Source of the DNA: Clavelina lepadiformis
Taxonomy: Eukaryota > Chordata > Ascidiacea > Aplousobranchia > Clavelinidae
DNA: 64,000 bases
Assembly (NCBI RefSeq): GCF_947623445.1
Contig: NC_135242.1
Span: forward strand, 7,874,001-7,938,000
Direction: 5' to 3'
This document shows positions 45,362 through 58,836 of the stretch, in pieces. The first letter of the stretch is position 1; each line of letters opens with the position of its first letter. The notes beneath the pieces are model-generated. The model ran no database searches, was not told the origin of the DNA, and saw only the letters and a program-made list of their open reading frames with translations. The translations under genes and the position numbers were made by a program.

Positions 45362-48061
45362 ATGAAAGTCTTGAGAGTAAGATATTTTAGAAAAATGAAA
45401 GTTTTTTACTTTTTCTGTTTTTCTACAACTTTATTCTGCGTTATTCGTTACGCAGCGTTTAAAAAAAGTGTGACATTAAAAAATTTCATCAGTCAGTCAA
45501 GATTCGGCTTAAGGTAAAATAAATTGTTATAAAAGTTTTTTACAAAGTTTAAAAGTTATTTAAGCAGATATAGCATACTGTGTGTATTTAATGCACGGGA
45601 TAAGTTATTTTGCTATTGTCATACAAGCTTACTGGTGTTACTACAATTAAATTCTTTATACATGCTATTTGCAGTCCACTGGAAATTCATCGAATGAAGA
45701 CATCTTTTCATTGTGAAGGTATAAGTCAAAATTCTTTCCTCTAATTTCTACAAGTAATTAACAGTAGCTTTTGTATGTATACAAAAAGCTGCCACACCCA
45801 AACATCAACTAATCTTAACTATAGCAGCAGGAATAAAGTATATGGAAGTATGTTGCATTCACTAAGATAGCTCTTTACTTTCATTCTTCAGTAAATAAGA
45901 TTGGATGTCTGCAATCCAGGTCAGTTTCACAACATGCCTTTATCGTGAAGTTTAACTATATGACAACCAGCTGGTGTTTGTCATTGTGTTCGTCAAGGTA
46001 AATGAAAAGTTTTTACAGTATAAGTGGTACACGGGGACACTGTGTATATATTTTTAGTGTGTATGGTAGAAATAGACACAAGCTTATAAGCTACATAAAA
46101 TGTTTTATGTTTTGAAAGGTCTGCCAACTACGCTGGACTAAAATCTGGAGACACATGCGTTTGTGCACAGGATTTAATGCATTTTGCCCAACTTCAATAC
46201 ACAAAGTGCCCAAGTTATTGCAAAGGAGGAATAGAAACATGTGGTGGTGCTGATGCTGTTACTGCTTATAGAATTGTATCTCCTTGTTTGTTAGGTAAAA
46301 TTAATATAAGGTATAGGAGGTATATGTCACAGAAAAAACGGACTAGACACATAAAATAGTTTCATGCTTTTTATTGTTTAATACTTGTTTTCCGGGTAAA
46401 ATAGATTTAACTTAGTCCCTATAACTCACCCTTTTCTTTCTCCCTCTATCCTTGTATAAATTTCAAAGACATTTAAAAAGTTTTCCATTGTAAGAAACAG
46501 CTTATTTTGTTTAGGAGATAATTTTCCGCTCAACTTAGGAAACTCAAAATTTTTGGGGTGCTTCCGGCAAGCTTTTAGTTTCGAGGAAGAAAATCATATC
46601 TACAGAACAAATCTTTCTTCTCATGATTGCATATTATTTTGTAACATGCTAAAACTGCCATTAGCAATATTGGACCAAAATAGTGGTTGTATGTGTGGTC
46701 AGTTCAATGGAAGGTAAATTTTACTTTACATTTACTGAAAGAAAATGTTTCACACTGCTTTACATGGTTTGTGCATACGATTATTATTTCTTCTACAAAT
46801 CTGTAATTAAATCCGCTTCATTCCTTCCTTTGTACATTCATATGTCACAGCAGCTTTTCAGTCGCCATTAACGTAAATTAACACCTAACATAAACGCTTA
46901 AGTCAAAACTTTGAGACAAAATTTAAGAGTAGGTTTTCAAAATCCTTTGCAATGTACTTTAGATTTAATCAGACAAATAAGCTGGATTGCAATCAAATAC
47001 ACATAAAGGTTTATCGGACGTTTTCTGAAGATGCAAGATGTGCAAACATCCGACTCCTTCCTCCTGGGAATTACAAGAAGACTGTCCTCGCTACCTTTCC
47101 CGGATCTGGTAACACCTGGACGCGTTATCTTCTTGAAAGAGCTACTGGTGTTTACACTGGAAGCGTGTATGGAGATAAACTATTACACGAAAAAGGTTAC
47201 AGCAATGCACACAAGAGTTAAGCTATAGATATTTCCAACAAAACGTGTTTTTTGACAATATCAAACTTTCCATGTTGTTTTGATTATGATGTGTTCTAAT
47301 TCATGATATTTATAAAGGGTTACACAAAACATAATTATTCACAGGTTTCTTGGGAGAATTTCCATTTATTTCCAGGCATCGTAGCGTGGTTGTAAAAGAT
47401 CACATGTTAACACAAAACACGATGTCTTTATATCAATCTGCAATTCTCATAATTCGAAACCCGTACGACGCCATGATCGCCGATTTTCATCGATATGCAT
47501 CCAATGGAAATCATACCGGTATAGCAAGCAACGAACGATTTCAATCAAAAGGCAAGGGCTAGTTTTGTGACTTAAAGAAAATATCATTCTTTCATAAGCT
47601 AATTTTTTGGCTCTGAGAAATTACAACTTGTTGTAAAGCTTTTGTCATCCGTTGTATTTTTAACGTTTCCTTTTTTATGTTTTTCAGGTTTCCAGGTGCG
47701 TTTTAAATATGTGTCATCTACGTGGTTAAATCTCATTAAATGGGTAGTTTTGAGTGGGAAACCGTATCTCTTGGTTAATTTTGAAGAACTGGCTAACCAT
47801 CCCATTGCCACCACTCTAAAAATGGTTGAGTTTCTGCAAATGCACACAGTGATTTCGCCAGACAATCTTCAACAACGAATTCTCTGTCTCAGTCAACAAC
47901 TGAATGGAGATCACAAAAGAAGGAAACATAAACTCACCATCGATCCATTTACTAACAGTATGAAACATAAGTTTAACAATGACATTCTTCAAGCTTGCAA
48001 GCATCTGGATGAACACGGTATTAGAAACGTTTTGTCAGAATACGAAAGGGATATTTTATAG
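45362..48061 (+). CDS. WSCD-like Golgi sulfotransferase with two WSC domains
   Basis: Eight exons: 45362-45513, 45675-45718, 45892-45997, 46119-46294, 46515-46713, 46963-47195, 47345-47551 and 47688-48061, giving 496 residues. Exon 1 encodes a short cytoplasmic tail and a signal anchor (KVFYFFCFSTTLFCVI), so a type II Golgi membrane protein is expected. Exons 3-4 make a WSC domain (IGCLQSRS, YAGLKSGDTCVCA, CGGADAVTAY). Exons 5-6 make a second one (FLGCFRQAF, SGCMCGQF). The sulfotransferase domain has the PAPS 5' phosphosulfate loop ATFPGSGNTWTRYLLE (exon 6) and the 3' phosphate motif LIIRNPYDAMIADFHR (exon 7). Vertebrate WSCD1/2 are described as sialate O-sulfotransferases; the acceptor here is unknown. 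The last intron begins GC rather than GT. The start Met is the first in frame before the anchor. Confidence 0.85.
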
Positions 48062-51000
48062 TAAAATTTGATTCCTTGCACATATTAATTCTTTCTTTTC
48101 TACCGCCACATACTCAAAAAATTTTGATTGCTGCAAATAATAATACTTTTAATCAGGATATCAAACCGCATGTGAAAAATGATCATCTTTGGTTCAGATT
48201 TTACAAAATTTATTTTGCTAGTTCTACTCTAGTCCGAGTATTTAGAACCCAGTCCTTCCGGGTCAAGTATGACTTGGACCAGCAAACTTGTGCAAATGTA
48301 CAGTAGTGGAATTTTCAGGTGCTGGTAGCATTCTCCAAGTAACAATACTTTGTAGTTCATAGAATTTTGCTAAGAGACAATTACCTAGTTTAAATGATTA
48401 TAGAAATTTTTCATTTTTTCTGAAATATCACGTTTTGCGGTGGAATATCTATAAATAGGTTACGATTTAAAACGCGACTTTTGTTTTAGGTAGTCTTTTC
48501 ACTTCTGGCTTTCTTGGTCTGTAATATAGATCGTGAAAGTATGTAAATATACTGCATAATATATTTGTTATGAGTCAAATTCTGGTAGACTGATCGTTGG
48601 TGTTAATTAATGGTTCATTCTCCACCTCTGTTCCCACTGAGGTTATGTGTAACTTCCTGATGGAGCATAATTGCTACGATAACGAGATAGAACTTGTATA
48701 TCCAAAATGAGGATTAATTATCCAAGGAGCCTTTGTTTACTATAAAGAGATATGTGATAGTACACACATTTTCCAGACATTTTTGCGTTAAATTTTGGCA
48801 TCATGATGCCTTCAATCTAAAATTGCGTTCAATGGGGCCTGATCGTCACATTGCTCAGTTTATGACCGCATTTTGCACTTGGAAGACGCTGTTTCCATTG
48901 TATTCCAAGTTGTGACGTTATTATTATATTTCTGTTATTTACCGCGCTATAACATAACATCATACTTGCATCATCATCTTCGAGTCTAAAAGTCCAAATC
49001 ATTTTCTGTTATTGATAAGCGCATTACGCCTCAAGTTGGAATCCTGTTTCTTTAATTGTTTCCTTCAGTGTATATATGTACCGTTGCATGCTATGATTTC
49101 ATTATTCATTATTCAGTATTGAGTATTGAGTTTTTCCAGTACCTAGTTTAGAGTTTTGAGAGTTTGATGAATGAGAAGAGATAGATTGTAACAACTCGTT
49201 GAACAATTTCCCTAAGAGATCTTGTAATTTAAAGAGCTGCGCTTTGATTGCTAATGGGTTCTTAAAATTATTTTTTCATGAACAGTAATATTGTTGCAAT
49301 TTTTCGTGTTTGTTTGAAATAATAAGGAAAAGTGAAATTAATCAGATTCTCAATGTTTTAAATTATATAATCTATTTATAGTTTAGGAATTTCTAGACAG
49401 AATTCGCCACCTACTAATTGTTCTTAAGAGTCTGATTGCAATTTATTAAGTTAATTGTGGTATACACCGAAAGTGTAAACCACATTCGCTGTTTTCTTGG
49501 CAACCACTGATGTTCAATTCAATTGCCTCCATATAATAGAGTGCCTCAGGGGTCAGCACCCGCACCAAGATTATCATGCATTTAGAGTAATATAATCAAC
49601 CTAAAACAGACTCCAGAAATGTGGTTATATGTAGATGACTACAGTTAAGCTAGATATATAATGGACCTAAAGTTCAAATTGGGTAAAAGCATGTTTTGCA
49701 ATCACAAATACCTTCATCAAGCAATAAATCAATAAGCAAATGATAACAATGATAAAATGTGCTTTAAGGTTCTGGGCTTTTTCACGACTTGCAATTGTGA
49801 AGCTCCCCAGAAATGCACCAACCATGTCATCACTAGATACCTCGCAAACAGTTTGCTTAATACACTAGCACGTATAAAAGCTGAGACCCTGGACTGGACC
49901 TACGGCTAACATGCAACAGGTGACAAAATACCATTTTTACGACAAATATTGCAGGAATTCTCTACACATAGGCTATATTTTAAAAGTAAGATAAATGTTA
50001 GCCTATTGATTCTGTGCAGTTACCGTGCTTACTTCAAAGCTTGACCAAGAACTGAAAAGATGTGAACATCGGAAAAAAGTATTTAATATGAAAACATAAC
50101 TGCATCAGAAACAGTCCCAATTTCTTGACTCTCAACGAAGTTTCTACAGTATTTGTTAAGATTGCGTACAAGGACAATCGGTTCCAACTGGCCGTCGCAT
50201 GTTTATTTGCGATATACTGCATTTTCACATGTCTGTGGGGCAAACCTGGTTTTTTTCTTCCAACTTTGCTTAACGGCATAAGATGTTTAATTGCCATCTG
50301 CAACACAAGAACTTAATATTTGTTTGTTCCTGAGGTTGTTTTCATCATCGCTTCCATTGGAGAATAAACTATTCTATATCAGCAAATTTTATTATTAAAG
50401 TGTACTGGGTGAGTCGATATATCATAATCTGGAATATGGAACCAGGGATAACAAAAGTTTCGTTGTCTCTTGGATGAATTGCATGAAGCTCATAAGTCAT
50501 GGCATATAGAAAATTGACAAAATATTTTTATACAATGATCTGGAAGCTGACTAAACTTAAAAATAATGGCAAGGAATTAAACGATAGTGCCTCATTTTTC
50601 CTTTGAGCTTATTTGTGGAGATTTCTACATTAGTATCCCTGCTAAACATTGTATAGTTATAACAATGGTCATTAAATTTACATGGTTACGAGAATTAAAA
50701 GTTAAGACTATATAGAGTGTTTAATTCACACGTTAAAGGTGAAGGATTTTCAAAAACTTTATGCAAACTGTTTACCCAAAATAAACATAATAATCAATAT
50801 TGCCATTAAGAATAGGTTTGCAGTTTGTCTGCTATTTCCATTGGACTAAACGCACTTTTGATGAAGTGGCGTCTACTCTCTTATACCTAAATTGAAAACA
50901 CTGGTTACCGTTATTTTCCCGAGAATAATGTAACTTACATAAAGAACAGTTCTATGATCTAGTTCACGTTTGCACACTGCATTGAAGGCCTGATGGGAAA

Positions 51001-52276
51001 GATTTATGAGTTATGAGTTCACAATACCAGGTCTATTTTCTGATATTGGCAACTCGGCTTGTGCAAGTGAATTCAATTCAGATGCACAAAATCGAACGCT
51101 CTATCCGGTTGAGGTTTTGTTAACGACGATGAGAATATATCGAGCTTGGAAGAGCTCTTTAGGTTCAGAGAAGAGAAACTATTTTCAAGTGAAGCTATGG
51201 CGTAAATGCATTCTACCACCGCTAAAGCAATTGTGCTTTTTTTTGAATGAAAGATGGTTTAGGCCAAAATTCATTTAAAAATAAAGCATTCAAAATCTTG
51301 CATTGCTTAGTTTCTTTTGGGGCTCGACTTTCATAACCACTTCATATATATAAGCTGCTTCTTGTCCTTAGCTGTGGCTAACTGTAATTTATTTTATTTA
51401 ATTAAGAACTGTTATTAGGTAGCCATAGGTGTATTTTTTGTGAACAACGTGTCTGGAAAACGTTCTGTAGGCTACGTGGCACCTTATCTGAAAGACGAAT
51501 TGGTTGGACAAAGAGTAAACGCAAAAAAACAAAAAACATTATTTCAGTGAATAAAGCGTGAAGTATGTCCTGTAGGTTACTCCTGTCCCTGTTTAACGAT
51601 CAAGGTAGCTAACGTTACAGAAGTCATGAATTTTAAACTAATAATTAATTAATTAAGGTACCTGTACCAAATAAGGCCCACCTAACACTTTTTTGAACAC
51701 TTAGTAAACCGTTTTACAAAATGGAGAGGTATTTTCTTGAGTTGGGACGGTGCAAACCCAAATCCGAATGCCGAATATCGCCTGGGTGAAAGATTTGGAC
51801 GAACACGACTAAGTTACTAACACTGGCTTTGTCGAATATAGGCTAACATTACCTATAAATTTATCGACTTTGGTGAGAAATGCTGATCTAGTTTTAAGGT
51901 CATTTAGGCTAACAAACGACTTTTGGTTCTTAATCTCCTTTAAATATTATTCGTTTTTAAATAAAGCAAATTGTTTAACGATTGCATCACATTACAAATA
52001 AATTCTGGTACTTCTGGATGAACTTTTATTCTTTGATGTTGATACGAATACATTCGGAATTCGTTCGTGTCGACACCATGATAATCGTTTCCTCAAGCCT
52101 CACGGCACATCCCTAATATTTTCAGATTTTCCAAAAGTTTTCGACTCCGGTGCTTTCCCTATTCTGCATCATAAATGAGTGACAGGTATAAGTAGTTTTA
52201 ACATTTCGTTTGTGGTTGTAGTTTGCTTATCATCAAAATTAAGAGGTATAGGCTATTATTAGGTCATACTTGCAAA
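48062..52276. other. Long intergenic gap between WSCD-like gene and XPNPEP1
   Basis: About 4.2 kb. Contains a small LINE fragment (49539-49660, listed separately). Open frames at 50034-50316 (both strands) and 51006-51278 have no recognisable domain. The promoter and leader of XPNPEP1 lie at the right. Confidence 0.5.
49539..49660 (+). mobile_element. LINE reverse-transcriptase fragment
   Basis: In one + frame it reads VPQGSAPAPRLSCI, a stop, then about 20 residues later MWLYVDDYS. This is the spacing of the RT motifs VPQGS...GPLLF and (Y/F)ADD of non-LTR elements. Only this piece remains. Confidence 0.55.
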
Positions 52277-55200
52277 ATGAAGACAAAAGATACGACAAAC
52301 ACATTGCTCAAGCTTCGTAAAGTCATGGCATCTGCAATTTACACTAATCATCCTTTGAAAGCTATTATTGTGCCTTCTTCTGATGCTCATCAGGTAAGCT
52401 GCCTTAAAACTGTAAAATTGGCTAGTTTTCATAGCATTTTTTGAGATAGAGGTCTCTGTGCTTTAAGAAAAAACTTATTCAGTACAACTTAGCCCAATCT
52501 ATATAACTAAACTTGCATTTATGGCCAGTGGAAAACTTGAATTTACTCCCCAAAATAACATGTTCTATAATTGCTCTTGAAAATAGAAGTAGTCGCAGAT
52601 AACGAAATGCGATTTACAAAAAGGAAAGGACGTAAAACACTTATGCTCCAAACAAATGGGTTCATAAGAGGGCCATAGCCCTTGCATAGGCTAGTGGCTG
52701 AGTGGTTAAAAGTAATCAGTTTTGCTGGAAATTTCTTGTATTTCCTTAAGTAAATAACACTGCCCAGAGTGAATGGCAGTCCCTTTTACAATTCTTAGGT
52801 TCTATTCCTCTACCCAGAAAACCAAGCGATGTATTTCAATTTGAACACGGAGAAGCCAAATTATGTTTAAATGACTTGAGTTAAACATTTGTGTTTAAGC
52901 CAACATTGACTTACGAATTAACTAGATCAGAAAATAAAAAAAAATTTTATGAAGACTTTTCTGTAGCTATGTTGTAGTTATGATTAAGAAACGTAGGATT
53001 ATTGCACACCTTGGTATAGTTAAAATTATTTAGGTGAAATTAAAATTTACATGGTATGGTTGAATAGAGGTAAAATGTACCTTTGATGGGTAAAATGTGT
53101 TTATATTAAAAGGTAGGTCTCTCTCGATAAAATATTCAATTTGCTGCAAGTGTTTATTTTGTTTAGGTAAAAAAAACTTGTAAACAATGGGGTTATATTT
53201 GAAATTAAATTTGCGACTTGATTATTATCATAAAGGCTCAGTAACATTTTTAGTTTTTATTTTGTAAAGACTGTAGTTATGGTATGGTAATTTTCTTTCC
53301 AGAAACGTATTACTTGCTTAGAAAATAAATAAAAAGGTTAAGAAGTTTCATTGACAGAGTGAATACCTAGCAGAATGTGACTTGAGAAGGTCTTTTATAT
53401 CTGGATTCACAGGATCAGCTGGCACTGCAGTTATAACTCAAAAAGAAGCTGCTCTTTGGACTGATGGGAGATATTTTCTGCAGGTATTTTATAAAAGTTA
53501 CTCAAGGTTTGTGTTCCTCATATCGGGTCATTTTTTGTTCCATAAAGATGGGTCCACACAGAGTGAGGCAGTAAAGAGAGAATGACAAATTTGTTGTTTG
53601 TTAATTGTTCCATAAAAGCAAGTGTTTAACAAACGTGAAACATACTGATACACTCACGCTGTGTAGACCCAGCCCAGTTGTCAGAGGTTTGTAAGATACA
53701 TGTTATGGTTTATAAGAATGTTGATAACAATAAGTAACTGCATACTGCAATATGCTTGGAGAGCAAAGTGCCTAGAAATGCTTGAATGAAAAACATAACA
53801 TCTCCCTTCAGGCTGAACAAGAGCTTGATACAAACTGGATTCTGATGAAGATGGGGTTAAAAGATACCCCAAGCATTGAAGATTGGCTTTGCTCTGTTCT
53901 TCCAGAAGGGTCATATGTTGGAGTGAATCCTTTTCTGTATTCATCAAGTATGTTTTATATTCGGTTGATTTTTTGCAGAATATTTAATATGTTTCGATTA
54001 GTTTCAATGTTAATTTTCAATATTGTTTCAATATTTTTCAATTGAAATGACAACAATTTGTTGATGCAGAATTAAATTTATTATTTTTCATTGGAAAGGT
54101 TCATGGAATAAAATGAAAATTGCCCTGGAAAAACAAGGTCATAGGCTGTTAGAAACAACTGAAGATTTGGTTGATCAGGTAAATAGCACAGAGTTGACAT
54201 TTCAACCATTGCTTTCTTTTTACCAAACTCTTTACTTGTAATGATCGTTGTTTATCAGGTTTGGGATAATCAACCTGTGGCACCAGCTACCTCCCTTATA
54301 ACTGTGCAAGAAAATGTTGCAGGCAAAACTGTACGTGAAAAATTAAATGATCTTCGTCAGCGAATGATTAAAAATGGAGTAAACTGGCTGGTTCTAACTG
54401 CTCTTGATGAAGTGGCTTGTATGCTTGTTACATTATTTTAATAATTATCTTTCTTGATTCAAGAATTATTTATTGATATGGCTGTTTTATGATAATGTTA
54501 AAATTATGTTTGTGTAATCCTAGTATCATATTTCTGAATAATGCATAGTATTACAGCACATTGCATTAGTGTAGTTTCTATTGATTGCTTAGCAAGTTAT
54601 ACCTCTATTAACAACAGAAAACTGCTGTTATTTTTAAAGGCAAATTCAATTTTTCAGTTATGAAATACACCAGCATTGTTATATGTCTTGCAAATGGTGT
54701 AATGATTTCATTCTAATTTTCACTTTCCTGAATTTCGATTATGAAGTTTATGTTCAGGGCTTTACAATATGCGGGCATCTGATATTGAATACAACCCGGT
54801 GTTCTTTGCTTATTCTGTTGTTGGTTTCAATTCCACTCAGTGAGTATATAAAACATTAGCAAGAAGAAATAATTTTATTTTACCAACCCTTGATGTTACT
54901 GATGAAATCACTTGAGTTTGCCAGATTTTTTAAAATAAATTATGTAGTCACGGTAATTTTGTCCATTTGTATGTTGTAGTTTGTTTATTCATCAAAATCG
55001 AATCACTGATGAAATCAAAAACCATCTTACAAATGACGTTACCGTTCATGATTACGACAGTATTATTCCTTTTCTGGAGCAAAACTGTTCTTCCGAAAAG
55101 ACTTGGTTAAGCACCAATTCAAGCCATGCTATTGTGTCTGCAATATATCAGGTTAAAAAGCATTATAAAGTGTGCAAGTTATGTAACTATAATGCTGTCT

Positions 55201-58200
55201 AAATATAACAGCAACTCTGTCCTGGTCATTTTTTTTAATTTGAGATCGGGCTTTCCTGTGTTTTGTTATTTTATTGCACTTATTGCTTGTTACTGACTTT
55301 CACTACCAAATGCAAAGTAAAAATGGTTGTTAAAAACCAGAATGTCAAACTGGAACCAAATCTGAACCTTTAAATCGGTTTGGCTCGCTATTTTTGAGAA
55401 ACCAAACTGGAAAAAAATAAACCAGATTGGAGATAAGTGACTACTTGTTAAATACAATAATTTCACAGAGAAGCTATTAAAGACATGTTTCCAATTGTTA
55501 TCAACTGTGCTTATTTTGAAATGGAAAAAGTCCTGATCTAGGAAATGGTGACTCCTCACACAATTCCCTGAGTTAAAATGGTGCCACTTGGGCAATGCAG
55601 CTGAAGAGAATAATGAAGGATATTAGCCTCACTCTGTATTTTGAGCTTGGAGTGAACAGGCATGTGCTGAACTTGAACCTATAGCAGAGTATATTTGTGC
55701 ATTCAATGCAAACCTGAACCAATGAAGTCGGAAAGCCTGAATTGGAGATAAATCATTTTTAAATGCAGTTCGACACCCTGTTTGGAACTGTATGATAATT
55801 ATGTTAATTGCATAATCTAATATTTTTGTGTAAATGAAAAGTTGCACTTTCTAATCATGAAAGTTATTTGTCATTATTGTAAATTATACATTTTACCATT
55901 AGTTTTGTTATACCAACAATATAACCAACATTAGTGGACTTGGCTTTGGAAATTAATTAGACTTCGACGAGGAGTTTTAGTCTCTGTTGTTAGACTTACA
56001 AAAACATTGTCATAGTTTACCGATTTTTCTTTTGCCAGCTTTGTTTACTCAATTCTTGCCTTCCTGTGATAAAAAATGTAGTGATCAGGTATTTAAATTC
56101 AGTAACAATGTTGTTGGTTTAAGTGGTGTTGTGCAAACAAAAACTTACAAGTCAAACACCAACCCAGTTACATTGCTCTTACACAGATTCCTTTTGCCAA
56201 TCCTTAGTTAGATTGAATGTAAGTTAAAATATGCTGTATCAAAATAAGCCAACATTGCTTATCACAAACAAATTTTATTTATAGATATATCGTGTCACAA
56301 CAATGTATAGTCCAGTGAGCATGACAAAGTGCGTAAAGAATCCAACAGAAATAAACGGCATGATTGTGGCTAATAATCGTGATGCTGTTGCACTTTGCAG
56401 ATATTTTCATTGGATGGATATGGAGGTAATGCTAAACAAAGCATATTAATGTTTTGTTGGAAATAGAATTCTTGCATGAATTGAAAATTTCTTTAAACAC
56501 TATACTTTTACATTTAACAACTAAACTATGTATCCATCAACCGTCGGGTTAAGCCATTTCTCTTTAATATTTCAAAAAATATATTGGGATTTGTACAATA
56601 CCGTATGTCATTGTCATTCCACCTTGCGTTACAAATTTTTTGGAAACATGTGAAATTTTGCGATGGTGGCTAGGTTATGCTTAGCAGTCTGTGGTTCTGA
56701 GGTCAAGTTATGCTTAACCTAACATGCTCAAACTATCAACTGTATAAAGAAAGAAAGGATGTATTATAATAAAGAACACAATGCAACAGTATTATATCAC
56801 TACCAAGAAAGGTGTGAAAATAATTGGCGGACAGATGTATGTATTTGCATGCACAGAGAGATTATTAGCGCACATGTGAATACACATGGATTTCTATGAT
56901 GCATGTGCTTATATTTTCATGAAAATTTAGGCTCCATTTGAAAATAACCTCAAAGAACTTTAGCTACTCTGAGATAACCAAGTTAAGAAATTCACAGAAT
57001 AACCTTTATAGAGCTTATTGTCTTTGCAATAAACCATGTTTATACGGATGGCAAGTTGCTTATCCAACTTCACTATAAATCTTTCTTATGTATTTAATTC
57101 ATTTTAGGTACCCAAAGGCAATGTTACAGAATGTTCAGCAGCAGCCAAATCTTTGGAATTCAGACAGCAGGAAGATGGATTTGTTTCACTCAGCTTTGCC
57201 ACGATTTCAAGTTCTGGTCCCACTGGCTCTATCATTCATTACTGGTGAGGCAAGCTATATAGTTTGGTGGCCCTACAAAGCTGAAATACCCTCACATATT
57301 ATCCGTAAGATTTAAGATCTTAGTAAAATCGAGACTGATTCATTTAGCCCGAATAAAGATGATGACAAGCCAGTGAAGGCTGACCAGTTGTATCTCTGTG
57401 ACTCTGGAGCACAATACAGGTTTTTGTGTTGTTCATTCATTCTTCATCATTTTCATGTTTGAGTTATAGTTTATTGTCAAGTTTAGGAGTTTAAATCCTT
57501 TCATTGTAATCATTTTCTTCAGAAATGGGACGACAGACACGACCAGAACAATGCACTTTGGAACACCTAGTCAGCATGAGAAGGACTGCTTTACACGTGT
57601 TTTAAAGGTAGAAATATATGAATGACACACACCAACATCTACTACTCTGTTAATCGAAAATTCATTCTTTTAAACTCATGTTAGTAAAAAGAAATTGCTA
57701 ACTTCATTTTAACACTAGGGCCACATCGCACTTGCAAGCGTCGTGTTTCCTGAAGGAGCAAAAGGTTTTTGGCTAGACGCGCTAGCCAGGATGCATTTAT
57801 GGAAAGTTGGCCTCGATTACAGACATGGCACCGGGCATGGTGTAGGAAGCTTTCTTAACGTTCATGAAGGTAAAGCTGACAAGATTGTGACTTGCGAATG
57901 GAGCGCCTAAGATTTTGCTCTTCAATATTTTCGTAATACAGTTTGTTGGCAATTATTTGAGAAAACACAATTTGTAGCATTTGCTTGTAAATTAGTCATT
58001 CTCAAAATGCAGGGCCTGTTGGTTGTTACATTGGAAATAGTAGCAGAGTAGTGCCATTCGCTGCAGAAGTGGACCTGAAACCAGGCATGGTCATTACAGA
58101 TGGTGAGAAAAGAGCTATCATTTTCTATTTTAGAGTTAGTGTTTTGATATGATACAAATGAAAAGTAACCCCTTCTATTCACAGAACCTGGTTATTATGA

Positions 58201-58836
58201 AGATGGCAAGTTTGGCATCCGCATAGAAAATGCTCTACTATGTAAAAAAGCAGAAACACAGGTTTGCAATGTCTTAAATGATACCAGTTGATACACAGTT
58301 TATATTGAATAATATTGTATTTGTTGCTATTTTGTGGTTTAATCTGAGCGTGTGTGTCGTTTAGCACAATTTCGATGGAAAGGAGTTTTATACTTTTGAG
58401 TCCCTGGCGCTCATCCCCATCCAACAGAAAATGATTGACAGAAGTTTGCTCACGGAAGATGAGGTGAATGAACATACGATACAGTAAAACAGTACAACAG
58501 TACATGGACTGGGAGTTGAACCATATATGAAATAACTTTAGGGTTATGATCTTGCAAACAATTATTAAGATGCCTTTTTACGGACATGTGGTTATATCAT
58601 GATAATACGCGTTGTGCCTTTTCGGTGAACCTTTTACTTCCAAAATAGCCATTTTATGCAATTGGCTGTTATTTAAACGACGTTGATTGGTCAGTAGCCC
58701 AGTTGATATTAATTTGCAGATTTCGTGGCTAAACGCATACCACCACCGTTGTCGCGAGGTGGTTGGAAACATGTTGAAGCAGAGAGGTTATGAGGCGACC
58801 TTTGAATGGCTGATGAAAGAAACTCAACCATTTTGA
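52277..58836 (+). CDS. XPNPEP1: Xaa-Pro aminopeptidase 1 (cytosolic aminopeptidase P)
   Basis: Sixteen exons: 52277-52393, 53358-53483, 53812-53947, 54099-54178, 54259-54418, 54758-54839, 54980-55151, 56285-56425, 57108-57244, 57324-57419, 57523-57607, 57719-57869, 58013-58102, 58185-58261, 58365-58463 and 58720-58836. All are in phase, giving 621 residues (human 623). The first third has [20 protein letters not shown] and [10 protein letters not shown]. The catalytic pita-bread domain keeps the expected dinuclear metal ligands: Asp in DSGAQY, Asp in [12 protein letters not shown], His in [15 protein letters not shown], Glu in DEPGYYEDG and Glu in GIRIENALL. The enzyme removes an N-terminal residue preceding proline, for example from bradykinin-like peptides. 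No signal peptide is visible, in agreement with the cytosolic member. It is convergent with the GPCR gene. Confidence 0.95.
52692..52822 (+). repeat. Possible tRNA(Ser)-derived SINE in XPNPEP1 intron 1
   Basis: An A-box-like TGGCTGAGTGGTTAAA at 52695-52710 resembles tRNA-Ser. A B-box-like GGTTCTATTCC lies at 52798-52808. The 93-bp spacing is too long for a functional tRNA, so a decayed SINE is the better reading. Confidence 0.4.
55152..56284. other. XPNPEP1 intron 7 (1.1 kb)
   Basis: No element boundaries or extra exon recognised. Bounded by CAG/gttaaa and tttatag/ATATAT. Confidence 0.6.

Noticed and set aside
50034..50316. Opposed 90- and 63-codon frames
   Set aside because: Antisense pair with no domain on either strand.
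51006..51278. 90-codon + frame in the gap before XPNPEP1
   Set aside because: No family resemblance and no exon boundaries that would join it to XPNPEP1.
52692..52822. Functional tRNA-Ser gene
   Set aside because: A- and B-box-like motifs are 93 bp apart and no cloverleaf closes; treated as a possible SINE instead.
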